Source of the DNA: Methylocystis heyeri
Lineage (GTDB): Bacteria; Pseudomonadota; Alphaproteobacteria; Rhizobiales; Beijerinckiaceae
Assembly: GCF_004802635.2 (NCBI RefSeq)
Contig: NZ_CP046052.1
Span: 1,674,001-1,738,000, forward strand
DNA: 64,000 nucleotides
Reading direction: 5' to 3'
The notes beneath the pieces are model-generated. The model was not told the origin of the DNA. It was given only the letters and a program-made list of their open reading frames with translations, and ran no database searches. The translations under genes and the position numbers were made by a program. Of the stretch, positions 26,846 through 36,065 are shown one piece after another; position 1 is the stretch's first letter, and each line of letters begins with the position of its first letter.

Positions 26846-27253
26846 TCACCGCGGGGCGCCGGCGTTGGCGCGTTCGATCTCCTTGAGCCGGACGCCGTAG
26901 CGCAGGTCGCCGCGCCACTGTCTCAGCCGCGTGAAATCTTTGGGGTCGTGGCCGAGCCGCGGCTCGCCGGTGAAGACGACCAGGCCGCCGTCGGTGACGA
27001 TGACGTCGCCGCTGCGCAAGGTCTCGTCGCTCAAAAAATCGCGGACGGGCGCGCCGCCCTGGACGACGGCCGGCCTGCGGGGCTTTATCAGGCGGCTTCG
27101 CGCCTCGGCGGCGAAAGACTCATATTCCTGACGCGACCGCTCGACACGCGCCCGCCAGGCGGAAAGCTGCGCGGCGAAATCCTCGGCCTCCGCCGGATGG
27201 GCGTAAAGACCGGGGCCGAGCATGAGCGCGACGGCGAGAACAAAGCGGCGCAT
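26846..27253 (-). CDS. Small secreted protein, 'TLRxGD' family member 1
   Basis: 135 residues from the ATG at 27253 ('MRRFVLAVALMLGPGLYAHPAEA' region is a signal peptide). The mature part has a basic helix ('AWRARVERSRQEYESFAAEA') and a C-terminal segment 'LSDETLRSGDVIVTDGGL' followed by 'VVFTGEPRLGHDPKDFTRL'. This segment matches the C-terminal segments of the two secreted paralogues at 46043-46720 and 47060-47692, so it is a divergent member of the same family. It overlaps the end of nothing; the dihydroorotase ends 90 bp upstream on the same strand. Function unknown. Confidence 0.65.
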   Translation of the reverse strand: MRRFVLAVALMLGPGLYAHPAEAEDFAAQLSAWRARVERSRQEYESFAAEARSRLIKPRRPAVVQGGAPVRDFLSDETLRSGDVIVTDGGLVVFTGEPRLGHDPKDFTRLRQWRGDLRYGVRLKEIERANAGAPR

Positions 27254-27342
27254 GCAGATCAACGCGCAAGGCGCGGAATGGTTGCCCTCGAGCTTTGCGA
27301 GCGCTTCATTTTCCTTCGCCCGCCAGGACGCGGAATCGATCG

Positions 27343-28668
27343 TTACAGCGCCGCGTGAAACCTCACCGGAGCTCCGGTCGCCGGCGTCGTCAGCTCTCCC
27401 TGCCACATCACGCGCGCCCCGCGGACGAAAGTCCCCACCGGCCAGCCCAGGACTTCCCTGCCGTCGTAAGGGGTCCAGCCGCAGCGCGAGGCGATCCAGT
27501 CGTTGCGGATGGTCTCGCGCCGCTTCATGTCGATGACGGTGAGATCGGCGTCATAGCCGACCGCAATGCGCCCCTTGGCCGCGACGCCGAAGAGTCGGGC
27601 GGGCCCCGCGCTGGTGAGGTCCGCCAGCCGCAAGAGCGACATCCGCCCGGCGTTGACGTGATCGAGCATGATCGGCACGAGCGTCTGAACGCCGGTCATG
27701 CCGGATGGGCTCTGCGGATAAGGCTTCGCCTTTTCCTCCAGAGTGTGGGGCGCGTGATCGGAGCCGAGCACATCCACGACGCCCTGATCCACCCCCCGCC
27801 ATAGCCCGTCGCGATGGCGGCTGGCGCGAACCGGCGGATTCATCTGCGCCAGCGTCCCGATGCGGGCGTAATCGTCGCTGGTCATGGTGAGATGATGCGG
27901 CGTGGCTTCCACGCTCGCGATGTCCTTATGCCGGGAGAGAAGCGCAATCTCCTCCTCGGTGGAGACATGCAGCACATGGATCAGCGCGCGTTTCTCCCTC
28001 GCAATCGAAAGCAGGCGCTCGGTCGAGCGCATTGCGGTGGCCTCGTCGCGCCAGACCGGATGGGACGAGGGATCGCCCGGAACGCGCAGATGCTCGCGCT
28101 CCTTCAGCCGGAATTCGTCCTCGCTGTGAAAAGCGGCGCGCCGCCTCGTATGGGAGAGAATGCTGGCGATCCCTTCGTCGTCGGCCACCAGCAGCGAGCC
28201 GGTCGAGGAGCCCATGAACACCTTGATTCCCGCGGCGCCCGGCTGACGCTCCAACTCGGGAATGTCTTTGGCGTTGTCATGCGTGCCCCCGACCCAGAAG
28301 GCGAAATCGCAATGCATTCTTCCACGCGCGCGGGCGACCTTGTCGGAAATGTCGGAAGCGGTCGTGGTGAGGGGATTGGTGTTCGGCATTTCGAACACCG
28401 CCGTCACGCCGCCGAGCGCCGCGGCGCGCGAACCCGTTTCCAGGTCTTCCTTGTGAACGGGACCGGGCTCGCGGAAATGGACCTGTGTGTCGATGACTCC
28501 CGGCAGAATATGCAGGCCCCTGCAGTCGATGCGCTCTCCGGCGCTCGCCCCGCCGAGAGCGCCGATCTCGGCGATTCTGCCGTCCGAAACGGCGACGTCG
28601 CGCTGCGTCTCGCCGTCATGGTTGACGAGCGTCGCGCCCCAAAGGATGGTGTCGAAAGTTCTTGCCAT
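27343..28668 (-). CDS. pyrC: Dihydroorotase (amidohydrolase)
   Basis: 441 residues from the ATG at 28668 ('MARTFDTILWGATLVNHDG'). It closes carbamoyl-aspartate to dihydroorotate in pyrimidine synthesis. The metal-binding motif is 'GVIDTQVHFREPG' (HxH replaced as QVHFRE, as in this subfamily), with 'MPNTNPLTT', 'HVLHVSTEEE', 'ATPHHLTM' and the catalytic Asp in 'LGSDHAPHTLEEK'. A longer frame to 28746 overlaps the divergent ygfZ leader and is not needed. Allantoinase-like or hydantoinase-like activity is possible because these families are close; no pyrimidine gene is adjacent. Confidence 0.85.
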   Translation of the reverse strand: MARTFDTILWGATLVNHDGETQRDVAVSDGRIAEIGALGGASAGERIDCRGLHILPGVIDTQVHFREPGPVHKEDLETGSRAAALGGVTAVFEMPNTNPLTTTASDISDKVARARGRMHCDFAFWVGGTHDNAKDIPELERQPGAAGIKVFMGSSTGSLLVADDEGIASILSHTRRRAAFHSEDEFRLKEREHLRVPGDPSSHPVWRDEATAMRSTERLLSIAREKRALIHVLHVSTEEEIALLSRHKDIASVEATPHHLTMTSDDYARIGTLAQMNPPVRASRHRDGLWRGVDQGVVDVLGSDHAPHTLEEKAKPYPQSPSGMTGVQTLVPIMLDHVNAGRMSLLRLADLTSAGPARLFGVAAKGRIAVGYDADLTVIDMKRRETIRNDWIASRCGWTPYDGREVLGWPVGTFVRGARVMWQGELTTPATGAPVRFHAAL

Positions 28669-28832
28669 ATATGGCGCCTCGCTTGCAGCGTGCGTTGGAG
28701 AAACATACCTCTTGGGACAAATCGTCCATCGCGACGCCGGAAACAAGAGAGTTTTCTTTCGCTTTCGTACAGGCGGGGAACACTCTCGTTACACTGGGCG
28801 GCGCATTCAGGGCGCTGATGGAGTTAGCCACA

Positions 28833-29672
28833 ATGTCGGCAATCATTCTCGAGGATCGCGGCGTCGTCGAGGTCGGGGGACCGGATGCGGCGAAGTTCCT
28901 GCACAATCTCGTAACCAACGATATCGCCAAGCTTCTTCCCGGCCAAGCGAGGTTCTGCGCCCTTCTCGCGCCGCAGGGCAAGATCCTGTTCGATTTCCTG
29001 GTCTTCGCAGTCGGTGAGGGAGAGGATCGCCGCTATCTGCTGGATTGCCCGCTCGCTCTCGTCGGCGATCTCGTCAAGCGGCTGGGAATGTACAAGCTCC
29101 GCGCCAATGTGACCGTCACGCCCCGCAGCGGCGAACTCGTAAGCTACGCTTTCCTTGCCGCCGAGAAGCCGCAGGCGGAAGCGGTCGCTCTCGCGGAGGA
29201 CCCGCGTTCGGAGCGGTTGGGCTGGCGCGCTCTTGCGCAGCAGGGCGCCATCCCCGCCTCCGGGGGGCGCGCGGATTACGACGCCGCGCGGGTTGCGGCG
29301 GGAATTCCCGAAGGCGGGCTCGACTTCGCCTATGGCGACGCTTTTCCCCACGAGGCCAATATGGACCTCATCGCCGGGGTCGATTTCACCAAGGGGTGCT
29401 ATGTCGGCCAGGAAGTCGTTTCCCGCACCAAGCATCGCAATCTCGCGAGGAAGCGCGTGGCGCCGTACCGCACCAGCCAAGGTCAGGCTCCCGCGCCGGG
29501 TGCGGCCGTGCGCGCGGGGGAAATCGATATCGGCCTCACCGGCTCGCACAGCGGCGAGATCGGCCTTGCGCTGATACGGCTGGATAAGCTGGCGGACGCC
29601 GCCGCCGCCGGGATCGCTACCACGGCGGAAGGCGTAAGCCTGGAGTTTGCGGCGCCTTCCGGAGCTTCGTGA
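28833..29672 (+). CDS. ygfZ: Folate-binding Fe-S cluster repair protein YgfZ
   Basis: 279 residues. It is related to the T-protein of glycine cleavage and helps maintain some Fe-S enzymes through tetrahydrofolate. The hallmark 'KGCYVGQEVVSR' with Cys189 is complete. I use the ATG at 28833 ('MSAIILEDRG'), which has GGAG upstream; the open frame extends back to 28662 but there it overlaps the divergent dihydroorotase start. The 165-bp spacer to that gene probably holds both promoters. Confidence 0.9.
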   Translation: MSAIILEDRGVVEVGGPDAAKFLHNLVTNDIAKLLPGQARFCALLAPQGKILFDFLVFAVGEGEDRRYLLDCPLALVGDLVKRLGMYKLRANVTVTPRSGELVSYAFLAAEKPQAEAVALAEDPRSERLGWRALAQQGAIPASGGRADYDAARVAAGIPEGGLDFAYGDAFPHEANMDLIAGVDFTKGCYVGQEVVSRTKHRNLARKRVAPYRTSQGQAPAPGAAVRAGEIDIGLTGSHSGEIGLALIRLDKLADAAAAGIATTAEGVSLEFAAPSGAS

Positions 29673-29714
29673 CAGACGCCGGGAGCGCGCCCTACCCGCA
29701 CGAGTCCGGGCGGA

Positions 29715-30089
29715 TCAATCGCCGCGATAGACGCATCCTTCGAAGCAACTGTCGCGGAAGATTCCGACCTCGCAAAGCCCAGGCGCGAAAGGCGCGAGAT
29801 CGCGCCAGACGTAAACGCACAGATTCTCGAGCGTCGGCTTGCCCAGCCCTTCGAGATCGTTCAGGAAGGAATGGTCGAGCTTCTCGCGTAATTCGGCGAG
29901 ACGGCGGCCCAGACGGCCGAGATCCATGACCCACTGTTCTTCGGGATGGCGCTCGCCGCGCAGCGTCACCCGCACGCGGAACGAATGTCCGTGCAGGTTG
30001 CGGTATTTGCCGCCGGTAGGATGCTCCGGGTCGTACAGCGCATGCGCCGCCTCGAAATAGAACTCCCGGAAAACCTCGAAACTCGCCAC
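29715..30089 (-). CDS. queD: 6-carboxytetrahydropterin synthase-like QueD
   Basis: 124 residues from a GTG at 30089 that lies two bases after the queE stop. QueD turns dihydroneopterin triphosphate into 6-carboxytetrahydropterin for queuosine/7-deazaguanine synthesis. The zinc ligands are present: His16 in 'FEAAHALYD', His33 and His35 in 'NLHGHSF'; 'DLGRLGRRLAE' and 'LDHSFLND' carry the conserved Asp and His. The catalytic Cys normally found in 'HKCxRLHGH' is not there: the sequence is 'GGKYRNLHGH'. A different catalytic path or a different pterin product is therefore possible. Pairing with queE supports the queuosine role. Confidence 0.82.
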   Translation of the reverse strand: MASFEVFREFYFEAAHALYDPEHPTGGKYRNLHGHSFRVRVTLRGERHPEEQWVMDLGRLGRRLAELREKLDHSFLNDLEGLGKPTLENLCVYVWRDLAPFAPGLCEVGIFRDSCFEGCVYRGD

Positions 30090-30091
30090 GT

Positions 30092-30724
30092 CTACTTCAC
30101 CCCGATGGTCTTGTGGGTTTGAACGGACAGCCGCCAGCGCGGATGCGCGAGGCAATAGTCTACCGCGGCTTTCGTATTGCGCAGAATTTCCGGCCCGTCC
30201 ATGGGTTGGATCAGAAAATGCGCGAAATCCAGGCCTTCGAACAGTTCCGGTTCCGCTCCGGGCTGCGGATAAACCAGCTTCAGCTCCTGCCCCCGGGTTT
30301 GGGCCAGGGGCGCGCCCGCCTTCGGCGAAACGCAGATCCAGTCGATTGTTTCCGGCGCCGGCAGCGTTCCGTTGGTCTCCATGGCGATTTCGAAGCCCTG
30401 TCGATGCAACGCGTCGATCAGAGGCGCATCCGTCTGCAGCATGGGTTCGCCTCCGGTCAACACGACGAAACGCCTGTCGCGGGAAGGCCCCCAAAGCCGG
30501 GCCAGCATTTCGGCGAGTTCTTCAGCCGTGCGGAACTTGCCGCCGTTTTCGCCGTCGACGCCGATAAAATCAGTGTCGCAGAACCGACAGCCCGCAGCTG
30601 CGCGATCGTCCTCCCGCCCGCTCCACAGATTGCACCCGGCGAATCGACAAAAGACCGCCGGGCGGCCGGCCTGAAGCCCTTCGCCCTGCAGAGTGTAGAA
30701 CGCCTCCTTTACCGCGTAAGCCAT
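30092..30724 (-). CDS. queE: 7-carboxy-7-deazaguanine synthase QueE (radical SAM)
   Basis: 210 residues. It rearranges 6-carboxytetrahydropterin to 7-carboxy-7-deazaguanine using a 4Fe-4S cluster, SAM and Mg2+. The cluster cysteines are C31, C46 and C49 (C-x14-C-x2-C), the extended spacing known from some QueE enzymes. 'TLQGEGLQAGRPAVFCRF' and 'LTGGEPMLQTD' are the other signatures. I start at 30724 ('MAYAVKEAFYTLQGEG'); the frame is open further upstream but that part is low-complexity and not conserved in type. queD follows directly, so the two form an operon. Confidence 0.93.
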   Translation of the reverse strand: MAYAVKEAFYTLQGEGLQAGRPAVFCRFAGCNLWSGREDDRAAAGCRFCDTDFIGVDGENGGKFRTAEELAEMLARLWGPSRDRRFVVLTGGEPMLQTDAPLIDALHRQGFEIAMETNGTLPAPETIDWICVSPKAGAPLAQTRGQELKLVYPQPGAEPELFEGLDFAHFLIQPMDGPEILRNTKAAVDYCLAHPRWRLSVQTHKTIGVK

Positions 30725-30827
30725 TCGCGCTCGCCCTGATGGCGCATCGGCGCCCCGGGCCCATTTTCGCAAAAGGCGCCGGATTTTGCGATCTGAATCA
30801 CTCTTCTCTCTCGGGGGGAGGAAAGCG

Positions 30828-31211
30828 CTAGCCGCGCTTGGGCTGCTCCTTGTCCTTCTCGTCGGGCTCGGCCGGCGGACGCGGCCGCGCATCGAAGCGG
30901 CGAATATAGGCCACTATGTCCTCGATCTCCTTACGCGTGAGGCTCATGTCGGGCATCTTCGGATGCGGATCGGCAAGAAAATTCCGCAGCTGCTTATCGT
31001 CCGGCCGCCGCTGAGCGATGTCGGCGAAAGGGGGTGCGTCGGCGTTGGCGCTCTGCTGATCCGCCGAAACGACATGGCAGGCGGCGCACCAGCGCTTGGC
31101 GATCACGGCGCCGTGGGCCGCGTCGCCCGCAGCCAGCGCCGGAGAACCCCAGCAAAAGCCCGCGGCAAGAACCACGACCAGACGAGCGGGACGGCGACGC
31201 GGGAGAATCAT
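30828..31211 (-). CDS. Periplasmic c-type cytochrome (class I, monoheme)
   Basis: 127 residues with AAGGA at good distance before the ATG at 31211. Residues 1-28 are a signal peptide ('LVVVLAAGFCWGSPALA-AGD'). The heme site is 'CAACH' (42-46), and 'MPDM' near 92-95 offers the axial Met. The tail is charged and Pro-rich ('RPRPPAEPDEKDKEQPKRG'). It should carry electrons in the periplasm; no oxidase or dehydrogenase partner is adjacent. Confidence 0.9.
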   Translation of the reverse strand: MILPRRRPARLVVVLAAGFCWGSPALAAGDAAHGAVIAKRWCAACHVVSADQQSANADAPPFADIAQRRPDDKQLRNFLADPHPKMPDMSLTRKEIEDIVAYIRRFDARPRPPAEPDEKDKEQPKRG

Positions 31212-31696
31212 GAGCACATCCTTCTCAGCGTTTCTTTGCTTTTCAGCGCGGTCCCCCGCCCGCTTGAACGCGATTCGGCAGACCCCCGGAAGTAAATCAC
31301 AGAGCATCCGCCCCGGAAAGAATCGGGGTCGCCCCGCGACGCGTCATCGCGACGCACGACACACGCGCCCGAAACGGTCCTTCTTCGGGTTTCGGCAAGC
31401 GGTGAAAAGCTTGATCGGAGCCGTGGGCGCCGCTTCGCACGCGCAAAAATGTGATCCTCTTGCAACAGTGACGGACATAAATCGCAGGACTCGTGAATCG
31501 CAACGTCAAGCCCCTTTTCAGCCATAAACACCGCGCTAAGGTCATTGTGTCACAAGGTCAAACGCCAAAGCGGAGACGCCCCCTGGGAAGGTCCGATTCC
31601 AGGAGGAAGGGCGAGTTTTTTCCAAGTTCCGGCCGGTTGCGGCCCAGTATTGTGCAGCGCGTGCGGCGAAGGTCGCGTGGGGAAGTCGAGTCGATA
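31212..31696. other. Intergenic region upstream of the ExoR-like gene
   Basis: 485 bp between the divergent cytochrome c and exoR-like genes. The open frame from 31493 is upstream extension of the Sel1 gene without clear coding character. Promoters of both genes should lie here; I see no defined operator. Confidence 0.45.
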
Positions 31697-32581
31697 ATGG
31701 TCAGGTTTCTCTCAGCCGAACTACACGCGCGACGCAACGTCCGGCGGCGCATCATGCTCAGCGGCGCATGCGGCTTGTGCGCGGCCTTCGCGCTGGGAGC
31801 TTTCTCCGCGCCCGCGCCCGCGCTGGACTCTGCGGAACAGCGCATGACTTCGCCCACCGCCCAGCTGCCCATGTTCAAGGATCCCCAGACCGCGCTGCGC
31901 GCTGGGATCGAGAGCTATCACTCGGGCGCGCGCAGCGCCTCGGTGGAAGCCTTGCGCTATGCCGCCGACGGCGGCGAATCCCTCGCCCAGTGGAAGCTCG
32001 CAAAGATGTACGCCGACGGCGACGGCGTGACGCGCGACGACCGCAAGGCTTTCGATTACTTCTCCAGGATCGTCGAGCATTTCACCGACGACGATCCCGA
32101 TCCGAGCCTGCGTTCCGCCGCCTCCTCGGCTTTCGTCGCCGTGGGACTTTATCTTCGCGAGGGCATAGCGAGCGCCAAGGTGCCCGCCGACCCAGAGCGC
32201 GCTTTCGACCTGTTCCGCTATGCAGCGACCTTCTTCAGGAGCGCGGACGCCCAGTATAACGTCGCTCGCATGTATCTCGAGGGATACGGCGTCAAGAAGG
32301 ACCTGCGCCAGGGCGTGAGCTGGCTGGACCTCGCTGCGCGCAAGGGCCATGTCCAGGCGGAGGCGCTGCTCGGACAGCTCATGTTCACGGGCGTCGCGGG
32401 AGGCGTGGGGCAGCGGCCGCGCGGATTGATGTATCTGACGCTGGCGCGCGAGGCCGCGAGCGGCTCGTCCTCGGACCAGTGGATCATCGACTCTCACGAC
32501 AAGGCCCTGGCCTCGGCCTCCGAGGCGGAGCGCAAGGCCGCCGTGGCGATGCTGGAAAGCTATCTCAAGCGGCGCGAGTGA
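31697..32581 (+). CDS. exoR: ExoR-like periplasmic Sel1-repeat regulator
   Basis: 294 residues from the ATG at 31697. After a basic start there is a signal/anchor segment ('MLSGACGLCAAFALGAFSAPAPA'). The mature protein is built of Sel1 repeats: 'EALRYAADGGESLAQWKLAKMYADGDGV', 'DAQYNVARMYLEGYGVKKD', 'WLDLAARKGHVQAEALLGQLMF'. The order of repeats and linking segments ('ADPERAFDLFRYAATFFRSADAQ' region, 'RGLMYLTLAREA') follows rhizobial ExoR, which in the periplasm holds the ExoS/ChvG sensor kinase inactive and thereby controls exopolysaccharide and motility genes. The assignment rests on my recollection of that pattern; a different Sel1 protein remains possible. Confidence 0.75.
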   Translation: MVRFLSAELHARRNVRRRIMLSGACGLCAAFALGAFSAPAPALDSAEQRMTSPTAQLPMFKDPQTALRAGIESYHSGARSASVEALRYAADGGESLAQWKLAKMYADGDGVTRDDRKAFDYFSRIVEHFTDDDPDPSLRSAASSAFVAVGLYLREGIASAKVPADPERAFDLFRYAATFFRSADAQYNVARMYLEGYGVKKDLRQGVSWLDLAARKGHVQAEALLGQLMFTGVAGGVGQRPRGLMYLTLAREAASGSSSDQWIIDSHDKALASASEAERKAAVAMLESYLKRRE

Positions 32582-32676
32582 AGGAAAACATTCTTCTGCG
32601 GGGCAGCGTTCTCTGGACAGCGCTAGAAGAAACTCGCAGTAGTTGGACATCCGCCCACGACCGCATGATTTTCGCC

Positions 32677-32801
32677 CGTCATTGCGAGCGAAGCGAAGCA
32701 ATCCAGAGCCGCGCCAGCGCCATTTTATAATCAGGCCTGGCGGAAAATACCTCAAACAATTTATCTGGATTGCTTCGTCGCTTACGCTACTCGCAATGAC
32801 G
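32677..32801. repeat. Inverted 'CGTCATTGCGAGCGAAGCGA' repeat, copy 1
   Basis: The left arm starts cgtcattgcgagcgaagcga and continues agcaatccagag; the right arm ends tggattgcttcgtcgc ... tcgcaatgacg. Similar pairs occur at 54579-54658 and 63764-63860. All lie between genes. This is a widespread type of non-autonomous palindromic repeat in alphaproteobacteria. Confidence 0.85.
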
Positions 32802-32865
32802 CCCCTGCCCCTTGGTTTGGAGAGTCGCAAGCACCGCCTTGGTTTTTTCTGGCGCTGCGTAAAAT

Positions 32866-32897
32866 AAAAAAAGCCCCGCCGCGGCGGGGCTTTTTAT
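32866..32897. terminator. Bidirectional intrinsic terminator after hemA
   Basis: aaaaaaagccccgccgcggc followed by ggggctttttatttt: an 8-9 bp GC stem with A-run on one side and T-run on the other, 14 bp after the hemA stop codon on the minus strand. Confidence 0.9.
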
Positions 32898-32910
32898 TTT
32901 CTCCAACCGC

Positions 32911-34194
32911 TTACTGCGCCGCCAGCTTGATTTCCGGATAGGTGCAGCGATCCCCGTTCTTGTCGACGTGGAGATGCTCCGGCGGCTCGACGAAAGGAAT
33001 GCCGAGCGTGTGCCAGACATCCACCATCGCCTCCACGAGAGAGGCTATGTGCTCGTGGGTGTGGCGCGGCGTCGGGGTGATGCGGAGCCGCTCCGACCCC
33101 TTGGCGACGGTCGGGTAATTGATGGGCTGGATGTAAATGTAATGACGATCCAGCAGCATGTCGCTGGCCGCCTTGCAGAGCTGCGCATCGCGCACCATCA
33201 CGGGCACGATATGCGAGCCGTTCTCGAGCACCGGCAGGCCGGCGGCAGCGAGAGCATGCTTGGTGATATGGGCGGCGCGCTGATGCGCCGTCCGCAGATC
33301 GGGCCGCGCCTTGAGCAGGCGCACGGCGGCGCAGGCCGCGGCGGCCACCGCCGGCGGCAGGGCCGTGGTGAATATGAAAGAGGGAGCGTAGCCGCGAATG
33401 GCGTCGATGAGGTCGGCGTCGCCGGCGATATAGCCGCCCAGCGTGCCGAATCCCTTGGCCAGCGTCCCTTCGATCACGTCGATCTTGTTCATGACGCCGG
33501 CGAGTTCGCAAATGCCGCCGCCGCGCGCGCCGTACATTCCGACCGCGTGAACCTCGTCGATATAGGTCATCGCGCCGTAACGCTCGGCGAGGGCGGCGAT
33601 TTCCGCCACCGGCGCGATATTGCCGTTCATCGAATAAAGGCTCTCGAAAACGATCAGCTTGGGGCGGTCGCCCGCCGCCTGGAGCAGCTCTTCGAGATGG
33701 GCGAGATCGTTGTGCCGGAAAATCTTGGTCTCGGCGCGGGAGCGCTTCACGCCCTCGATCATCGAATTGTGGTTGGAGGCGTCGGAGAGAATCAGGCAAC
33801 CCGGCAGCAGGCCGGCGATGGTCGAAATGGCCGCGAGGTTGGAAATCCAGCCCGAGGTGAACACCAGCGCCGCTTCCTTGCCGTGCAGATCGGCCAACTC
33901 GCGTTCCAGCTCGACGATGGCGTGGCTGGTGCCGGAGATATTGCGCGTTCCGCCGGCTCCGGCGCCGACCTTGCCTGCGGTCTCGATCATCGCGGCGATG
34001 ACCTCCGGGTGCTGACCCATGCCGAGGTAATCATTCGAGCACCAGACCGTCACGTCTTCCGTTTGCCCGTCCGGGCGGTGCCAGACCGCCTGCGGGAAGG
34101 TTTCGACGTCGCGTTCGAGATGGGCGAAGACACGGTAGCGCCGTTCGGAGCGAAGACGGGAGACAGCTGCCTGGAAGTAGCGCCGATAAACCAT
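32911..34194 (-). CDS. hemA: 5-Aminolevulinate synthase
   Basis: 427 residues. It condenses glycine and succinyl-CoA to 5-aminolevulinate, the first step of tetrapyrrole synthesis in alphaproteobacteria (C4 path). It is a PLP enzyme: the Schiff-base lysine is Lys247 in '[11 protein letters not shown]', with '[12 protein letters not shown]', '[12 protein letters not shown]' and '[11 protein letters not shown]' as fold markers. I start at 34194 ('[11 protein letters not shown]'), which has GAGGA eight bases upstream; seven further codons to 34215 are unlikely. It ends at a strong terminator. Confidence 0.96.
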   Translation of the reverse strand: MVYRRYFQAAVSRLRSERRYRVFAHLERDVETFPQAVWHRPDGQTEDVTVWCSNDYLGMGQHPEVIAAMIETAGKVGAGAGGTRNISGTSHAIVELERELADLHGKEAALVFTSGWISNLAAISTIAGLLPGCLILSDASNHNSMIEGVKRSRAETKIFRHNDLAHLEELLQAAGDRPKLIVFESLYSMNGNIAPVAEIAALAERYGAMTYIDEVHAVGMYGARGGGICELAGVMNKIDVIEGTLAKGFGTLGGYIAGDADLIDAIRGYAPSFIFTTALPPAVAAAACAAVRLLKARPDLRTAHQRAAHITKHALAAAGLPVLENGSHIVPVMVRDAQLCKAASDMLLDRHYIYIQPINYPTVAKGSERLRITPTPRHTHEHIASLVEAMVDVWHTLGIPFVEPPEHLHVDKNGDRCTYPEIKLAAQ

Positions 34195-34510
34195 GCCAAA
34201 GTCCTCACTGAGCACGCTTGCGGGTGCGATTCCTGCGCCCCTTGGCCTTTCAGCGCGTTCGGCTGGAACAGAGTCGAGCGCGCTTCGAGCGTCGTTGATC
34301 GGGCTTGTTCTTTTCCAAAGACCGCATGGCGGTCTTTGAGAACAGCCGCTGGCCTCAGCGCGCCGGGGATGCGCTCTGGACCCGGACAGGCTGACGGTCT
34401 CCCCAGACGTTCAAGCTCTGTCCGAAACATTACATAACCGATCCCGATCAAGAATGCGAGGGCCCTCACATCGTCCCGGCCGGGCAGGTTGTCGCAGAGA
34501 TAACGATAAC
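34195..34510. other. hemA upstream region
   Basis: About 316 bp between hemA and the M20 peptidase gene. A perfect 9-bp hairpin aaagaccgc-atg-gcggtcttt lies at 34316-34336; it could end transcription of the upstream peptidase gene or act in the hemA leader. No FNR-type box (TTGAT-N4-ATCAA) is seen. Confidence 0.5.
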
Positions 34511-35896
34511 TTAAGCCGCGAGGGCTGCCAGAACCCGGGCCCAGGATCGCGCGCCCTTGTGGAACGAGGTGAAGGAGTATTTCTCGTTGGGCGAATGAAT
34601 GCGGTCGTCTTCCAGAGCAAAGCCGACCATCAGCGCATCCATGTCGAGATCGCGCTTGAAGGCCCCGACGATCGGAATCGATCCCCCGCAGCCGGTGAGA
34701 GCGGTCTCGACGCCCCATTCCTCGTCCAGCGCCTGACGCGCCCGCTTGAGCGCCTCCGAACCGAACGGCAGGTTGAGCGCGCCGGACGCCCCCTGCGAAA
34801 CGAACTCCGCCTTGACGTCGGCTGGCAGGCGCTCGCGCACGAAGGCGCGGAAGCGCTCCAGTATTTTGGTTGGATCCTGCGTCCCGACCAGGCGGAAGGA
34901 GAATTTCGCGCTCGCCTGCGCCGGCAGGACGGTCTTGGTTCCCCTGCCGGTGTAGCCGCCGACGATCCCGTTGACGTCGCATGTGGGACGCGCCCAGATC
35001 TGCTCCATGACGCTACGGCCTGCCTCGCCGCCGACCGTCGTCAGGCCGATTCCCTCCAGGAAGGCTTTTTCGTCGAAATCGAGCGACCGCCACTGCGAGG
35101 CTATGTCCTCAGGCAACGCAGGCACGCCGTCGTAAAAGCCGGGAAGCGCGACTTTTCCTTCCTCGTCGTGCAGATCGGCGATTATTTTCGCGAGCACGTG
35201 GATCGGATTGACGACAGGCCCGCCGAACATGCCCGAATGCAGATCGTGGCTCGCCCCGCGAAGAATCACTTCTTCCTGCGCCAGGCCGCGAAGCATGATG
35301 GTGATGGCGGGCGTGCGGGCGTTCCACATGCCGGTGTCGCACACGAGGGCGAGCGCGGGTTTCGACAATTCGGCCTTGTGCTGTTGCAGAAACTCCGGCA
35401 ACGAAGGCGAGCCCGTCTCTTCTTCGCCTTCGAAGAGGAAGGTCACGGCGCATGGCAGGCCGCCGTTCGCCTCGTAAGCGCGACAGGCCTCGACGAAGGT
35501 CATCAACTGGCCCTTGTCGTCAGAAGCCCCGCGGGCGACGATTTCCTGCCCCTCTTTGCCTTCCTGCAGCCTCGGCTCGAAGGGATCGGTGGTCCAGAGC
35601 TCCAGCGGATCGGCGGGCTGCACGTCATAATGGCCGTAGAACAGCACATGAGGCGCGTCCTTGCGCTTGGCAGGAGCGTGTCCGACGACGATAGGATGTC
35701 CCGGCGTGGGCCTGACTTCGGCCTGATATCCGAGGCTCTGGAGCTCGCCGGCGAGCCAGCCGGCCGCGCGAAGGCATTCGCCGGTGTAGGCGGGATCGGT
35801 CGAAACCGATTTTATGCGCAGGAAATCGAACAGACGCTCCTTCGAAGCGTCGATGCCTTTGTCGATGGTGGCGAGAACGGCGTCCAGCGTGGCCAT
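34511..35896 (-). CDS. M20 family metallo-dipeptidase
   Basis: 461 residues with GGGAGA before the ATG at 35896. It should hydrolyse dipeptides or acylated amino acids in the cytoplasm with two zinc ions. Zinc ligands are visible: His89 and Asp91-region in 'FYGHYDVQP', Asp126/127 in 'RGASDDKGQ', the catalytic/ligand Glu cluster 158-160 in 'LFEGEEETGS', and the last His in 'DDRIHSPNEKYS'. The dimerisation 'lid' domain is between. The length and 'ARGASDDKGQLMTFVEA' type pattern point to the carnosine-dipeptidase-like/DapE-related group. The frame continues upstream to 36838 but that part is not coding in style. Confidence 0.9.
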   Translation of the reverse strand: MATLDAVLATIDKGIDASKERLFDFLRIKSVSTDPAYTGECLRAAGWLAGELQSLGYQAEVRPTPGHPIVVGHAPAKRKDAPHVLFYGHYDVQPADPLELWTTDPFEPRLQEGKEGQEIVARGASDDKGQLMTFVEACRAYEANGGLPCAVTFLFEGEEETGSPSLPEFLQQHKAELSKPALALVCDTGMWNARTPAITIMLRGLAQEEVILRGASHDLHSGMFGGPVVNPIHVLAKIIADLHDEEGKVALPGFYDGVPALPEDIASQWRSLDFDEKAFLEGIGLTTVGGEAGRSVMEQIWARPTCDVNGIVGGYTGRGTKTVLPAQASAKFSFRLVGTQDPTKILERFRAFVRERLPADVKAEFVSQGASGALNLPFGSEALKRARQALDEEWGVETALTGCGGSIPIVGAFKRDLDMDALMVGFALEDDRIHSPNEKYSFTSFHKGARSWARVLAALAA

Positions 35897-36065
35897 AAAG
35901 AAGCTCTCCCTTTGGACCGTGACGTTAAAGCAAAACTGGTTAAAAGGCGCGAGCCTTCCGAGCCGAATAATAGAGCGTCGCCTGCTTGGCAAAGGCGCCG
36001 CTCGGACGCATTTGCGCACACGTTGGCGTACTTTTGCGATACGAGTGCGCCCGGCCCTATGATCT

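Noticed and set aside
34195-34510. FNR-type operator before hemA
   Set aside because: Only a half-site ttgat is found; no TTGAT-N4-ATCAA palindrome.
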